Assembly (NCBI RefSeq): GCF_022557175.1
Contig: NZ_CP092915.1
Coordinates: 4,464,001-4,528,000, forward strand
Reading direction: 5' to 3'
From: Mycolicibacterium sp. YH-1
GTDB lineage: Bacteria; Actinomycetota; Actinomycetes; Mycobacteriales; Mycobacteriaceae
DNA: 64,000 nt
The position numbers and the translations under genes are program-made. Under the pieces are notes generated by a model. That model had not been told where the DNA came from. It ran no database searches and saw only the letters and a list, made by a program, of their open reading frames with translations. Shown piece after piece: positions 1-8,998 of the stretch (the stretch's first letter is position 1; the number at the start of each line of letters is the position of its first letter).

Positions 1-576
1 ACCGTGCGGTACGCCGCGGGTGACCGTCAACACGGCGGCGTGGCCTCGACGTTCCTTGCCGAGCGCGGCGACGAGCTGCGCGTGCACCTGCGTCCCAACC
101 ACAACTTCCGGCTACCCGCGGCCGACGTGCCGATCATCATGGTGGGCCCGGGAACCGGCATCGCCCCCTTCCGCGCGTTCCTGCAGGAGCGCCAGGCCAC
201 CGGCGCGACGGGGCGGTCCTGGTTGTTCTTCGGCGACCGGCGCCGGGCCACCGACTTCCTCTACGGCTCCGAGCTTGAGGCGTTCGCGGCGGGCGGCACA
301 CTCACCCGCCTGGACGTGGCCTTCTCACGCGAGAGTGCAGACGGCTCGAAAGTCTATGTCCAGCACCGCATGCACGACAACGCCAGCGAGCTCTTCGGCT
401 GGCTACAGGACGGTGCGCACCTGTACGTGTGCGGTGACGAGAAGCAGATGGCCAAGGACGTCGATACGGCTTTGCACGATATCGTGGCGCGTTGTGGCGG
501 CATGGACGCCGCGGCCGCGCACGCCTACGTCAACGACCTCATCAAGACCCACCGCTACGTGCGCGACGTCTACTAG
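1..576 (+). CDS. Sulfite reductase-type flavoprotein (CysJ-like), C-terminal part only
   Basis: This is the last 191 residues of a diflavin reductase; the gene begins outside the window. The fragment holds the FAD-binding GGVAST motif (about residues 12-17), the NADPH-binding GPGTGIAPFR motif (49-58) and the YVCGDE segment, and it ends in the aromatic RYVRDVY tail typical of CysJ/cytochrome P450 reductase proteins that stack on FAD. Such proteins pass electrons from NADPH through FAD and FMN to a partner, often sulfite or nitrate reductase. In mycobacteria relatives are often fused to a molybdopterin nitrate reductase domain; the missing N-terminus prevents a choice. It converges on the Ddn-family gene 24 bases downstream. 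Confidence 0.85.
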   Translation, partial: TVRYAAGDRQHGGVASTFLAERGDELRVHLRPNHNFRLPAADVPIIMVGPGTGIAPFRAFLQERQATGATGRSWLFFGDRRRATDFLYGSELEAFAAGGTLTRLDVAFSRESADGSKVYVQHRMHDNASELFGWLQDGAHLYVCGDEKQMAKDVDTALHDIVARCGGMDAAAAHAYVNDLIKTHRYVRDVY

Positions 577-599
577 CGCCCTGGCGGCCGGCACTCCCT

Positions 600-974
600 T
601 CAGCCTGCGACCAGATCCATCCGGAGGAACTCGGTGATGCGGAGCAGCCTCGGCGGACGCGCCACCTCGTCGGAGAGAGCCTGGAACGCCTCGAGTTCGG
701 AGACAAGGCGTGGGGCGGTGAGTCTCACGTCCCGTTCACCGATCCGGAGTTGTGCGGCGCCGGCCTTCAGCGTGTTCTGCACCCAGTCCGAGCCCGATCC
801 GTACACCAGAATGAACAGGTAGCCGTCGTCGACCGGATGGGCATCGAGCGGCGTGCGGTACGTCGCGCCAGAGGTGCGGCCGACGTGTGTCAGCACGGGC
901 CACTTACCTCCCACGATTGCGCGCGGGTTGAACACCCTCTTGTTCACATGCCCCCACCACCTCGGCATCGGCAT
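600..974 (-). CDS. Nitroreductase/deazaflavin-dependent oxidoreductase (Ddn family, DUF385)
   Basis: A 124-residue single-domain protein of the split beta-barrel F420-binding family that includes Ddn. The GRTSGATYRTPL segment (about residues 32-43) and the LILVYGSGSDWVQN-like stretch following it are the family hallmarks. Members use F420H2 to reduce quinones, nitro compounds or other electrophiles; the substrate here is unknown. An AAGGAG ribosome-binding site lies seven bases before the ATG at 974, which decides the start over the second ATG at 968. It is divergent from a TetR regulator with tandem operator-like inverted repeats between them, so it is probably the regulated gene. Confidence 0.85.
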   Translation of the reverse strand: MPMPRWWGHVNKRVFNPRAIVGGKWPVLTHVGRTSGATYRTPLDAHPVDDGYLFILVYGSGSDWVQNTLKAGAAQLRIGERDVRLTAPRLVSELEAFQALSDEVARPPRLLRITEFLRMDLVAG

Positions 975-1027
975 CGCGATCTCCTTCTCTCACCTCAGCG
1001 GCGTTGGCGTGCATCCGCACGATCAGA

Positions 1028-1060
1028 CTTACACTCGTAAGGTAGACTTACGCACGTAAG
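1028..1060. promoter_or_regulatory. Tandem inverted-repeat operator between Ddn-family gene and TetR regulator
   Basis: Two 14-base inverted repeats of form CTTAC-N4-GTAAG lie at 1028-1041 and 1047-1060, separated by GTAGA. Their starts are 19 bases apart, about two helical turns, which would let two TetR dimers bind the same DNA face. The site lies in the 116-base divergent promoter region. Confidence 0.7.
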
Positions 1061-1090
1061 GCTGTCAACACATTCGCCTCGGGAGTTGCC

Positions 1091-1741
1091 ATGTCACGTC
1101 GACCGCTACCGCTCAGCAGTGATCGGGTACTGGAAGCCGCGATTCGCGTCGCGGATCGCGGTGGCGTGGAGGCGATCACGATGCGACGGGTCGCGAAAGA
1201 GCTCGGTGTGGAGGCCATGTCGCTGTACCACCACGTGCCCACCAAGGACGCGATTCTCGACGGGGTGGTCGACATGGTGTTCGCGGCCATCGAGCTACCA
1301 CCCGTCGGATGCGGGGACTGGCGCGACGCGATCCGTGCTCGCGCGGCCTCCGCGCGTCTGGTTCTGTCGCAGCACAGGTGGGCACTTGGCCTGATGGACT
1401 CTCGGCGCAACCCGGGGCCGGCCACGCTCCGTCATCACGACGCCGTCCTCGGCGTCCTCAGATCAGCGGGTTTCACGCTGCCGATCGCCGCACACGCAGT
1501 CTCCCTCATCGACAGCTACATCAGCGGGTACGTCCTCCAGGAGGCAAGTCTTCCGATCACGACGCCCGAGGATGTCGAGGAAGTGGCGGGCAGCATCCTC
1601 GAGCGTCTGCCGCCCGGCCAGTGGCCGTATCTGAGGGAGATGATCGTCGACCACGCCCTACAGCCGGGCTACGACCACACGGCAGAGTTTGACTACGGCC
1701 TCGATCTGATTCTCGACGCGCTCGAGGCCCGCAGGAACTAG
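1091..1741 (+). CDS. TetR/AcrR family transcriptional regulator with TetR-type C-terminal domain
   Basis: A 216-residue repressor. The N-terminal helix-turn-helix is clear: AIRVADRGGVEAITMRRVAKELG followed by MSLYHHVPTKDAIL at roughly residues 16-57. The rest is helical and resembles the TetR_C domain seen in tetracycline-repressor-like proteins, which would bind a small hydrophobic ligand. GGGAG lies five bases before the ATG. It is divergent from the Ddn-family gene, and the doubled CTTAC-N4-GTAAG repeats upstream are the likely site of autoregulation. Its stop codon shares the palindrome CTAG with the stop of the convergent amidohydrolase gene. Confidence 0.9.
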   Translation: MSRRPLPLSSDRVLEAAIRVADRGGVEAITMRRVAKELGVEAMSLYHHVPTKDAILDGVVDMVFAAIELPPVGCGDWRDAIRARAASARLVLSQHRWALGLMDSRRNPGPATLRHHDAVLGVLRSAGFTLPIAAHAVSLIDSYISGYVLQEASLPITTPEDVEEVAGSILERLPPGQWPYLREMIVDHALQPGYDHTAEFDYGLDLILDALEARRN

Positions 1742-2808
1742 CGAAAGGCCCTGCCGCGCAACAACACCAGGTCGGGGTGGTCTAGCACGCCCGGTGTCCG
1801 GGGGTCTTCGGCATAGCAGACCAGATCCGCCGAGGCCCCGTGCTCGAGTGTCGGCCTGCCCAGCCAGGCGCGAGCGTCCCAGCACGCCGCGCCCAGCGCA
1901 TCGGTCGCGCTCATACCGACGGTCTGTAGTGCGGCGATCTCGTCGGCGATGCGGCCGTGGGCGACCATGCTGCCTGCGTCGGTGCCCGCGTAGATCGGCA
2001 CGCCCGCGTCGTGCGCCGAGCCCACCCGCTGATGACATGACCGGTACAGGTCACGCATGTGCTTGGCGTAGTTGGGGTACTTGCCTGCGGCGTCGGCGAT
2101 TCCGGGAAAGTTCTCGATGTTGATGAGCGTCGGGACCAGCGCGGTGCCGTGCTCGAGCATCAGCGCGATGATGTCGTCGGTGATGCCGGTGCCGTGCTCG
2201 ATGCAGTCGATGCCCGCGTTGATCAGACCGGGCAGCGCGTCCTCGCCGAACACGTGCGCCGTGACCCGCGCACCCTCGGCGTGGGCGGCGGCGATCGCCT
2301 CGACGAGAACGTCATCAGACCACAGCGGCGCGAGATCCCCAACACCACGGTCGATCCAGTCGCCGACGAGCTTGACCCAGCCGTCACCCCAGCGCGCCTG
2401 CTCGGCGACCGCGGCGGGCAACTGCGACTCGTCCTCGATATCGATCGGCAGCCCCTGCGAGTAGCGCTTGGGCCGGGCCAGATGCCGGCCGGCGCGGATG
2501 ATGCGCGGCAGGTCCTCGCGCTCGTCGAGGCTGCGGGTGTCCAACGGCGAACCGGCGTCGCGCAGCAGCAGGGCCCCGGCGTCCCGTTCGGTCTGCGCCT
2601 GGCTGATCGCCTCGTCGATACCCGTTGCGCCATCGTGCCCGAGCCCCACGTGACAGTGCGCGTCGACCAGCCCGGGGATGATCCAGCCGCCGTCAAATAC
2701 GGTGTCGGCGTTGTTGATCCGCTCTGCGCTCAGCACTCCATCGGCCACCCACCACTCAACGGCCTCACCGTCGGGCAGCCCCCTGCCCCGCAGATGGAGG
2801 GCCGGCAT
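1738..2808 (-). CDS. Amidohydrolase family protein (Rv2915c-like)
   Basis: A 356-residue metal-dependent hydrolase of the imidazolonepropionase/prolidase-like amidohydrolase group. Metal and catalytic residues are visible in order: HxH at 51-53, a candidate carboxylated lysine at 136 in WVKLVGD, His175 in TAHVFG, His195 in IEHGTG and Asp267 in AGTDAGS. This arrangement points to a binuclear site acting on an amide, ester or cyclic substrate; the substrate cannot be told from sequence. No signal peptide, so cytoplasmic. The ATG at 2808 is one base from the ffh stop, indicating co-transcription with ffh, an arrangement I recall as conserved in mycobacteria. Confidence 0.85.
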   Translation of the reverse strand: MPALHLRGRGLPDGEAVEWWVADGVLSAERINNADTVFDGGWIIPGLVDAHCHVGLGHDGATGIDEAISQAQTERDAGALLLRDAGSPLDTRSLDEREDLPRIIRAGRHLARPKRYSQGLPIDIEDESQLPAAVAEQARWGDGWVKLVGDWIDRGVGDLAPLWSDDVLVEAIAAAHAEGARVTAHVFGEDALPGLINAGIDCIEHGTGITDDIIALMLEHGTALVPTLINIENFPGIADAAGKYPNYAKHMRDLYRSCHQRVGSAHDAGVPIYAGTDAGSMVAHGRIADEIAALQTVGMSATDALGAACWDARAWLGRPTLEHGASADLVCYAEDPRTPGVLDHPDLVLLRGRAFR

Positions 2809-2809
2809 G

Positions 2810-4381
2810 CTACTTCTGGCCGGGGAACTTCAGCTTGGACAGATCGAAGTCGGCCAAACCGGGCGGCAGCTCGTCAAGGCCCTTGGGCATATTCGACAGA
2901 TCGGGGAACCCTGCGGGCATGCCACCGGGGTCCATGCCGAACGGGCTGCGCACCTTCGGCGGCGTCGGCCCGCGTGCGCCCTTCTTACCCTTCTTGTTCT
3001 TGCCCTTCGCAGCCTTACGCGTGGCGCTCTTGCGAGCGAACGGCATACCCATCTGACCGGCCATCGACGACATCATCTTGCGTGCCTCGAAGAACCGGTC
3101 GACGAGCTGGTTGACCTCACCAACGCTCACACCCGACCCGTTGGCGATACGCAGCCGGCGCGAGCCGTTGATGATCTTGGGGTCGTCGCGCTCGGCAGGC
3201 GTCATGCCCCGGATGATGGCCTGCACGCGGTCGAGCTGCTTGTCATCGACGGCGGCCAGCGCATCCTTCATCTGCCCCGCACCGGGCAGCATGCCCAGCA
3301 GGTTGCCGATGGGACCCATCTTGCGGATCGCCAGCATCTGCTCGAGGAAGTCCTCCAGCGTGAGTTCGCCCGAGCCGATCTTCGCGGCGGCGGCCTCGGC
3401 CTGGTCGGCGTCGAACACCTGCTCGGCCTGCTCGATGAGCGACAGCACGTCGCCCATGCCGAGGATCCGGCTGGCCATGCGGTCGGGGTGGAAGACGTCG
3501 AAGTCCTCGAGCTTCTCACCGCTGGACGCGAAGAGGATCGGCACCCCGGTGACCTCGCGCACCGACAGCGCGGCGCCACCGCGGGCGTCGCCGTCCAGCT
3601 TGGTCAGCACGACACCGGTGAACCCGACGCCCTCGCGGAACGCGCCAGCGGTCGCCACGGCGTCCTGGCCGATCATGGCGTCGAGGACGAACAGCACCTC
3701 GTCGGGATTGACGGCCGCGCGGATGGCCGCGGCCTGGCTCATCAGTTCCTCGTCGATGCCGAGGCGGCCTGCGGTGTCAACGATGACCACGTCGTGGTGC
3801 TTGGCCCTGGCCTCGGCAAGGCCGGCCGCGGCGACCTCGACGGGGTTGCCCGCCGTCATCTGCTCGATGGTCTCGCCGTCGGGCGATACACCGGGATGCG
3901 GCGCGAACACCGCGACACCGGCCCGTTCGCCGACGATCTTGAGCTGTGTGACCGCGCCGGGCCGCTGGAGGTCACACGCCACCAGCAGCGGCGTGTGGCC
4001 CTGTCCCTTGAGCCACTTGGCGAGCTTGCCTGCAAGCGTGGTCTTACCGGAACCCTGCAGGCCAGCCAGCATGATCACGGTCGGCGGCGTCTTGGCGAAC
4101 GTCAGCTGCCGGGTCTCCCCGCCGAGGATGCCGACGAGCTCGTCGTTGACGACCTTGACGACCTGCTGCGCGGGGTTGAGCGCGCCGGAGACCTCCGTGC
4201 CCTTGGCACGTTCCTTGATCCGGTTGATGAACTCACGCACGACGGGCAGCGAGACGTCGGCCTCGAGCAGCGCCAGGCGGATCTCGCGAGCGGTGGCGTC
4301 AATGTCGGCATCAGAGAGCCGCCCCTTGCCACGCAGGCCCGTGAGCGCCCCGGTCAACCGGTCAGACAGCGATTCAAACAC
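2810..4381 (-). CDS. ffh: Signal recognition particle protein Ffh (SRP54)
   Basis: A 523-residue SRP GTPase that binds 4.5S RNA and signal peptides of nascent membrane proteins and docks with FtsY. The N domain (1-90) is followed by the G domain with GLQGSGKT (107-114), DTAGR (202-206) and TKLD (260-263), then a methionine-rich M domain (about 320-450) containing SRRLRIANGSG for RNA binding. The last 70 residues are a basic, proline- and glycine-rich tail longer than in enteric Ffh. It starts with GTG at 4381. It sits between the amidohydrolase and glnD genes, all on the minus strand; ftsY lies 4.6 kb away across the nitrogen operon. Confidence 0.98.
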   Translation of the reverse strand: MFESLSDRLTGALTGLRGKGRLSDADIDATAREIRLALLEADVSLPVVREFINRIKERAKGTEVSGALNPAQQVVKVVNDELVGILGGETRQLTFAKTPPTVIMLAGLQGSGKTTLAGKLAKWLKGQGHTPLLVACDLQRPGAVTQLKIVGERAGVAVFAPHPGVSPDGETIEQMTAGNPVEVAAAGLAEARAKHHDVVIVDTAGRLGIDEELMSQAAAIRAAVNPDEVLFVLDAMIGQDAVATAGAFREGVGFTGVVLTKLDGDARGGAALSVREVTGVPILFASSGEKLEDFDVFHPDRMASRILGMGDVLSLIEQAEQVFDADQAEAAAAKIGSGELTLEDFLEQMLAIRKMGPIGNLLGMLPGAGQMKDALAAVDDKQLDRVQAIIRGMTPAERDDPKIINGSRRLRIANGSGVSVGEVNQLVDRFFEARKMMSSMAGQMGMPFARKSATRKAAKGKNKKGKKGARGPTPPKVRSPFGMDPGGMPAGFPDLSNMPKGLDELPPGLADFDLSKLKFPGQK

Positions 4382-4447
4382 CCGACCAGCCTAACGTGAC
4401 GCGCTCGATGGCCGGCCGTTGAGAGGAGTCGAGAGGATCAGCGCGCC

Positions 4448-6946
4448 TCAGCTGGCCTCGGGCACCGGCTTGGCAGGCGGCGGCGGCGCAGGCAGCACCG
4501 CATACATCTCGCGCTCCAACTCCTCGCGGGTCTCCAGGTGCTGGGCCGCCGCGTCCGGGGTCGCCTCGGGGACGACGAGCCCGAAGACGTCGACGACCGA
4601 GGAGCCCAGCGTCGTGACCTTCGCCCAGGCGATGTCGAGTCCGTCGCGATCGATGACGGCCGTGAGCCTGGCCAGAAGACCGGACCTGTCCACGCTTCTG
4701 ATCTGGACCACGTACTCCCCCGGCGACGTGCCGTCGAACCACAGGATCCGGGGCGGCGCGGGCGCCGGGGTGACTGGCACGGCGGCGGGGATCTCGCCGG
4801 CGCGGGTGGTGTTGGTCGCGCCGGCTTCGGCGTCGCGCTGATCGAGTGAGCCGATCACGTCCAGGTCGCCGTCGAGAGCCCGAATGAACTGCTGACGTAG
4901 CAGCTCGGCCGCTGGCGGCTCGCCGAAGCGTGGCGAGACCGCGAACGTGTTGATGGCCACGCCGTCGCGACTGTTGACCGACGCCGAGTGCACCCGCAGC
5001 GAGTTCAGCGCCAGGATGCCGGCTGCCTTGGACAGCAGGCCGCGACGGTCCGGGGCGATCATCGTCACGTTGTAGACGTGTGCGTCGACCACAACCATGT
5101 CGACGTGTACACCACCGTCGGCGGCCAACGCGACATAGCGCGGCTCAACAGGATCGGGCTGCGGTAGCGGCTCACCGGCCATCACCATGCGGCACCGGCG
5201 CACCAGATCCCCGATGAGCGACGCCTTCCAGTCCCCCCACACCCCGGGTCCCGTCGCCAACGAGTCGGCCTCCGCGAGCACATGCAGCAGTTCCAACAGC
5301 ACCGGATCGCCGCCGAGCGCGTCGACTACGCCAGAGATCACCTTGGGGTCACCCAGATCGCGTCGGGTCGCAGTGTTGGGCAGCAGCAGGTGATAGCGCA
5401 CGATCTTGGACAGCAGCTCGACATCGTCGGGCCACAGCCCCAGCCGGGTGCCGATCTGCGTCGCCAGGTCGGCACCGATGTCGCTGTGGTCTCCGCCACG
5501 CCCCTTACCGATGTCGTGACACAGCGCCCCGAGTACCAGCAGGTCAGGTCGCGACACTCGCGTCGTGAACGCACTTGCGCGGGAGACTGTTTCGACGAGG
5601 TGACGGTCCACCGTCCAGATGTGAACCACGTCGCGTGGCGGAAGGTCGCGCACCGCACCCCATTCGGGAAACAGCCTGCCCCACAGTCCGGTTCGATCGA
5701 GCGCCTCGATTGTGGCCACAGCGGGTGGCCCGGCTGCGAGCATCACCAGCAGATCCTTGAGTGCCGGCCGCGGCCACGGTGTGCGCAGTTCCGGTGCCGC
5801 CTCGGACAACCGGCTCAGCGTCGAGGCTGCCATCGGCAGCCCGGTGGTGGCCGACGCCGCGGCGACGCGCAGGATCAGGCCGGGATCGCGCGCGGGTCGC
5901 GCATCTCGGGCCAGGATGACCTCACCGTTGAACTCGATGACGCCCTCGTCGAGTGGCCGGCGGACCGGCCGGCGCAGGGCGGCGAAACCCCGGCGCGGCA
6001 GCGCGTTGGCCGCCGTGCGCAACCCGGCGTCGACGTAGTAGCTGATGGTGCGGGCCGCGTCGCTGAGCGTGCGGGCCAGGTCGAATCGGTCGCCGATGTG
6101 CAACGACGCACCGATCTCATCGGCGTACTGCGCCAACAACATCTCGCGTCCGCGCCGCGAGACGCGGTGCAGCTCGGTGCGGACGTTCAGCAGCGAAAGA
6201 TGGGCTCCGCCCAGCGTTCCGGTCGGGGAGGCCAGTGACCGGCTGGGATACACGTCGGCCAATTGCGCGATGGCCAACGCGTTGAGGAGTTGTACGTCGC
6301 GCAGGCCTCCGCGACCATTCTTCAGATCGGGCTCGGCGCGGTGCGCGATCTGTCCGCTGCGCTGCCAACGGGATTCGGCGTGTTCGACCAGCTCATCGAA
6401 ACGCGAGGCGATTCCGGTGCGCCACTGACGGCGAGCGCCACCGATGAGCAACGCCGACAGGTCGGCGTCGCCCGCGATATGCCTGGCGTCGAGCATGGCC
6501 AGGCCGGCGGAGATGTCCGCACTGGCCACATGCAGCGCCTCCGGTACGGTCCGAACGCTGTGATCAAGTGGGATGTTCGCGTCCCACAACGGATACCAGA
6601 GCAGTTCGGCGACCTGTGTGACGATCTCGCGAGGCATGTTGTCGTGCAGCAGTGTCAGATCGAGGTCCGAGTAGGGCAGGAACTCGCCGCGCCCCAACCC
6701 GCCGGTGGCGACAATGGCGAAGCCACTCGTCTCGGTGATGCCGATCTCGGCCGCCTTGGTGGTCAGCCAGAACTCGTGCAGATCGAGCAGTGCCTGGCGC
6801 AGGGCACCGGAATCCAGTTGCCTGGCACCCCCGGTGAGCAGCTGCTCGGCTGCGGCGGTCAGATCGTTGGCTGGACGCGACGATCCCGCCGGCGGAGCCT
6901 CCCAACGAGAGGCCCCGGCGGCGGGATCTGGTGTCTGCTTTGCCAT
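4448..6946 (-). CDS. glnD: [Protein-PII] uridylyl/adenylyltransferase GlnD
   Basis: An 832-residue bifunctional nucleotidyltransferase/nucleotidyl-removing enzyme that modifies PII. The nucleotidyltransferase site is GGLGRGE (82-88) with DLD (94-96). A GlnD central region with [11 protein letters not shown] follows, then an HD hydrolase motif HDIGKG at 477-482, and two C-terminal ACT domains (about 625-700 and 755-830) that would sense glutamine. In actinobacteria the enzyme is known to adenylylate PII at Tyr51; which nucleotide is used here is not visible. It is the last gene of amt-glnB-glnD, 78 bases after glnB. Confidence 0.96.
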   Translation of the reverse strand: MAKQTPDPAAGASRWEAPPAGSSRPANDLTAAAEQLLTGGARQLDSGALRQALLDLHEFWLTTKAAEIGITETSGFAIVATGGLGRGEFLPYSDLDLTLLHDNMPREIVTQVAELLWYPLWDANIPLDHSVRTVPEALHVASADISAGLAMLDARHIAGDADLSALLIGGARRQWRTGIASRFDELVEHAESRWQRSGQIAHRAEPDLKNGRGGLRDVQLLNALAIAQLADVYPSRSLASPTGTLGGAHLSLLNVRTELHRVSRRGREMLLAQYADEIGASLHIGDRFDLARTLSDAARTISYYVDAGLRTAANALPRRGFAALRRPVRRPLDEGVIEFNGEVILARDARPARDPGLILRVAAASATTGLPMAASTLSRLSEAAPELRTPWPRPALKDLLVMLAAGPPAVATIEALDRTGLWGRLFPEWGAVRDLPPRDVVHIWTVDRHLVETVSRASAFTTRVSRPDLLVLGALCHDIGKGRGGDHSDIGADLATQIGTRLGLWPDDVELLSKIVRYHLLLPNTATRRDLGDPKVISGVVDALGGDPVLLELLHVLAEADSLATGPGVWGDWKASLIGDLVRRCRMVMAGEPLPQPDPVEPRYVALAADGGVHVDMVVVDAHVYNVTMIAPDRRGLLSKAAGILALNSLRVHSASVNSRDGVAINTFAVSPRFGEPPAAELLRQQFIRALDGDLDVIGSLDQRDAEAGATNTTRAGEIPAAVPVTPAPAPPRILWFDGTSPGEYVVQIRSVDRSGLLARLTAVIDRDGLDIAWAKVTTLGSSVVDVFGLVVPEATPDAAAQHLETREELEREMYAVLPAPPPPAKPVPEAS

Positions 6947-7024
6947 CTCAATCCTTCCCCGGACGTGCGGTCAGTTGTCGCTCGTGCCCGTCCGGGAGAC
7001 GGAGCTAGAGAATCTCGTGGCCCA

Positions 7025-7363
<339 letters not shown>

Positions 7364-7415
7364 TTAGTCGATCCCTTCCCGGATAACCTTGTGTGCCCCT
7401 GTGAATGATTCCCGA

Positions 7416-8789
7416 TCAGACGAGTTCATAAGCAGTTTCCGCATGCTGCGTCTCATCGATCCCGGTGTGCTCATCTTCCTTTGTTACCCGCCAACCAAGC
7501 GGTTTGACGATGAAGGCGATGATCAGGGTCATGATGCCGGTGAACGTCACCGCGGCGACCGCGATGATTGTCTGAACGACGAGCTGCTTGTAGTCACCAC
7601 CATAGAACAGGCCCGGTGAACCGTCGGCGGAGTAGGCCAGGAACCCGATGCCGATGGTGCCCCAAAGACCTGCGACCAGGTGCACACCGACGACGTCGAG
7701 CGAATCGTCATAGCCGAACTTGTATTTCAGGCCGATGGCCAGTGCCGAGAGCACACCCGCGACCGCACCGAGGATCAGCGAGCCGACCGGTGTCAGGGCG
7801 CCACACGCCGGGGTGATGGCGACCAGGCCGGCGACGACACCCGAAGCGGCACCCACGCTGGTGGCGTGGCCGTCGCGGATGCGCTCAACCACCAACCAGG
7901 AGAGCATCGCCGCGGCGGTGGCCGCGGTGGTGTTGACCCACACCTGACCGGCGATCATGTCGGCCGCGCCTTCCGAACCCACGTTGAAGCCGAACCACCC
8001 GAACCACAGGATGGCAGCACCCAGCATGACGAACGGAATGTTGTGCGGCCGGAAGGCGGTCTTGCCGAATCCCGCACGCTTGCCCAGCAGAACCGCCAGA
8101 ACCAGTGCGGCCATACCGGCGTTGATGTGGACCACGGTGCCACCGGCGAAGTCGATCGGCGCCACGTTGGCCGCGCCCTCCTCGTCGACGCCGAACAGCT
8201 TGGCTGCAATGCCCTTCTCGCTACCCGAGAGGAGACCGCCGCCCCAGACCATATGCGACAGAGGGAAGTACACCAGCGTGACCCAAATGCCACCGAACAG
8301 CATCCAGGTGCCGAACTTCATGCGTTCGGCGACCGCACCACTGATGAGCGCGACAGTGATGACCGCGAAGGTCAACTGGAAGCCGACCCAGACAATGGCA
8401 GGCACCGTGCCGAAGCCGCCGGTCACAAAACCAGTCGTCCCGTCGGGAAGTTCTTTGGACTCAAGCAGCTGGCTCACACCGAACAGCGAGAACGGATTGT
8501 CGAAGATTCCGGCGATATCGCTCTCTCCGGTGTGTGCCGAGGAGAACGACATCGAGTAGCCCCACAGCACGTAGATGACGCTGACCAGGCCCAGAGACCC
8601 GAAGGACATCATCATCATGTTCAGGACGGATTTCTGCCGCGACAGGCCGCCGTAGAAGAACGCCAGGCCCGGTGTCATGAACAGCACCAGCGCGGCCGCG
8701 GTGAGGACCCAGGCCGTATCACCGGAACTCAGCATGCCGTCGCCCGCGCCGAATGGCGCGAACATTTCGTCAGGTAAGGCTAAGACCAC
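7416..8789 (-). CDS. amt: Ammonium transporter Amt
   Basis: A 457-residue, 11-membrane-segment ammonium channel. Family signatures are present: the TPGLAFFYGGL start of the first core helix, FAGGTVVHINAGMAALVLA for the pore histidine region, and GFNVGSEG. The GTG start at 8789 is supported by GGAGG ten bases upstream; the core family alignment begins near residue 20. It imports ammonium and is controlled by PII from the adjacent glnB. Upstream sits a GlnR-type site, so expression is probably induced under nitrogen limitation. Confidence 0.97.
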   Translation of the reverse strand: MVLALPDEMFAPFGAGDGMLSSGDTAWVLTAAALVLFMTPGLAFFYGGLSRQKSVLNMMMMSFGSLGLVSVIYVLWGYSMSFSSAHTGESDIAGIFDNPFSLFGVSQLLESKELPDGTTGFVTGGFGTVPAIVWVGFQLTFAVITVALISGAVAERMKFGTWMLFGGIWVTLVYFPLSHMVWGGGLLSGSEKGIAAKLFGVDEEGAANVAPIDFAGGTVVHINAGMAALVLAVLLGKRAGFGKTAFRPHNIPFVMLGAAILWFGWFGFNVGSEGAADMIAGQVWVNTTAATAAAMLSWLVVERIRDGHATSVGAASGVVAGLVAITPACGALTPVGSLILGAVAGVLSALAIGLKYKFGYDDSLDVVGVHLVAGLWGTIGIGFLAYSADGSPGLFYGGDYKQLVVQTIIAVAAVTFTGIMTLIIAFIVKPLGWRVTKEDEHTGIDETQHAETAYELV

Positions 8790-8856
8790 TTTGCGTGAAC
8801 CTCCTCGAGAATGGCGCCGACACGAATCGGCCTCCCGATGAGACTCGACGGCCGCG

Positions 8857-8894
8857 GTTTCATCCGTGGTTCACATGCGTTTCGTCCAAGTGAA
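8857..8894 (-). promoter_or_regulatory. Candidate GlnR binding site upstream of amt
   Basis: Read on the minus strand, the site is TTCAC-N6-GAAAC-N6-GAACC-N6-GAAAC. This matches the spacing of actinobacterial GlnR boxes (gTnAC-N6-GaAAC repeated with a 22-base period): both GAAAC b-boxes are exact and are exactly 22 bases apart (8857 and 8879). The a-boxes are weaker. It lies 68-105 bases before the amt start. Confidence 0.6.
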
Positions 8895-8910
8895 CGGATC
8901 GGCCGTACCT

Positions 8911-8926
8911 GTTACACCTGTGTTTC
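8911..8926 (-). promoter_or_regulatory. Second, single GlnR-like element
   Basis: GAAAC-N6-GTAAC on the minus strand, 17 bases upstream of the stronger GlnR-like site. Both half-sites match box consensus elements but in reversed a/b order, so this may be an accessory contact or chance. Confidence 0.35.
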
Positions 8927-8998
8927 CCGGCTAACCGGGCAGAACTCGCTAACCGAGAAGCGCCCGCTAACCGAGGAGAACTCGCTAACCGAGAAGCG
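8927..8998 (-). repeat. Four 18-bp tandem repeats spanning the ftsY stop codon
   Basis: Four consecutive 18-base units lie at 8927, 8945, 8963 and 8981. Units 2 and 4 are identical, so the array is also a 36-base duplication. Each unit contains a small inverted repeat such as CTCG-CTAAC-CGAG, so the transcript could form four successive hairpins. The last unit (8981-8998) is the 3' end of ftsY including its TAG; the others lie just beyond it. Confidence 0.85.

Noticed and set aside
2678..4399. Long plus-strand open frame antisense to ffh
   Set aside because: Shadow of the GC-rich ffh codons; no ribosome-binding site and no recognisable domain, while ffh is certain.
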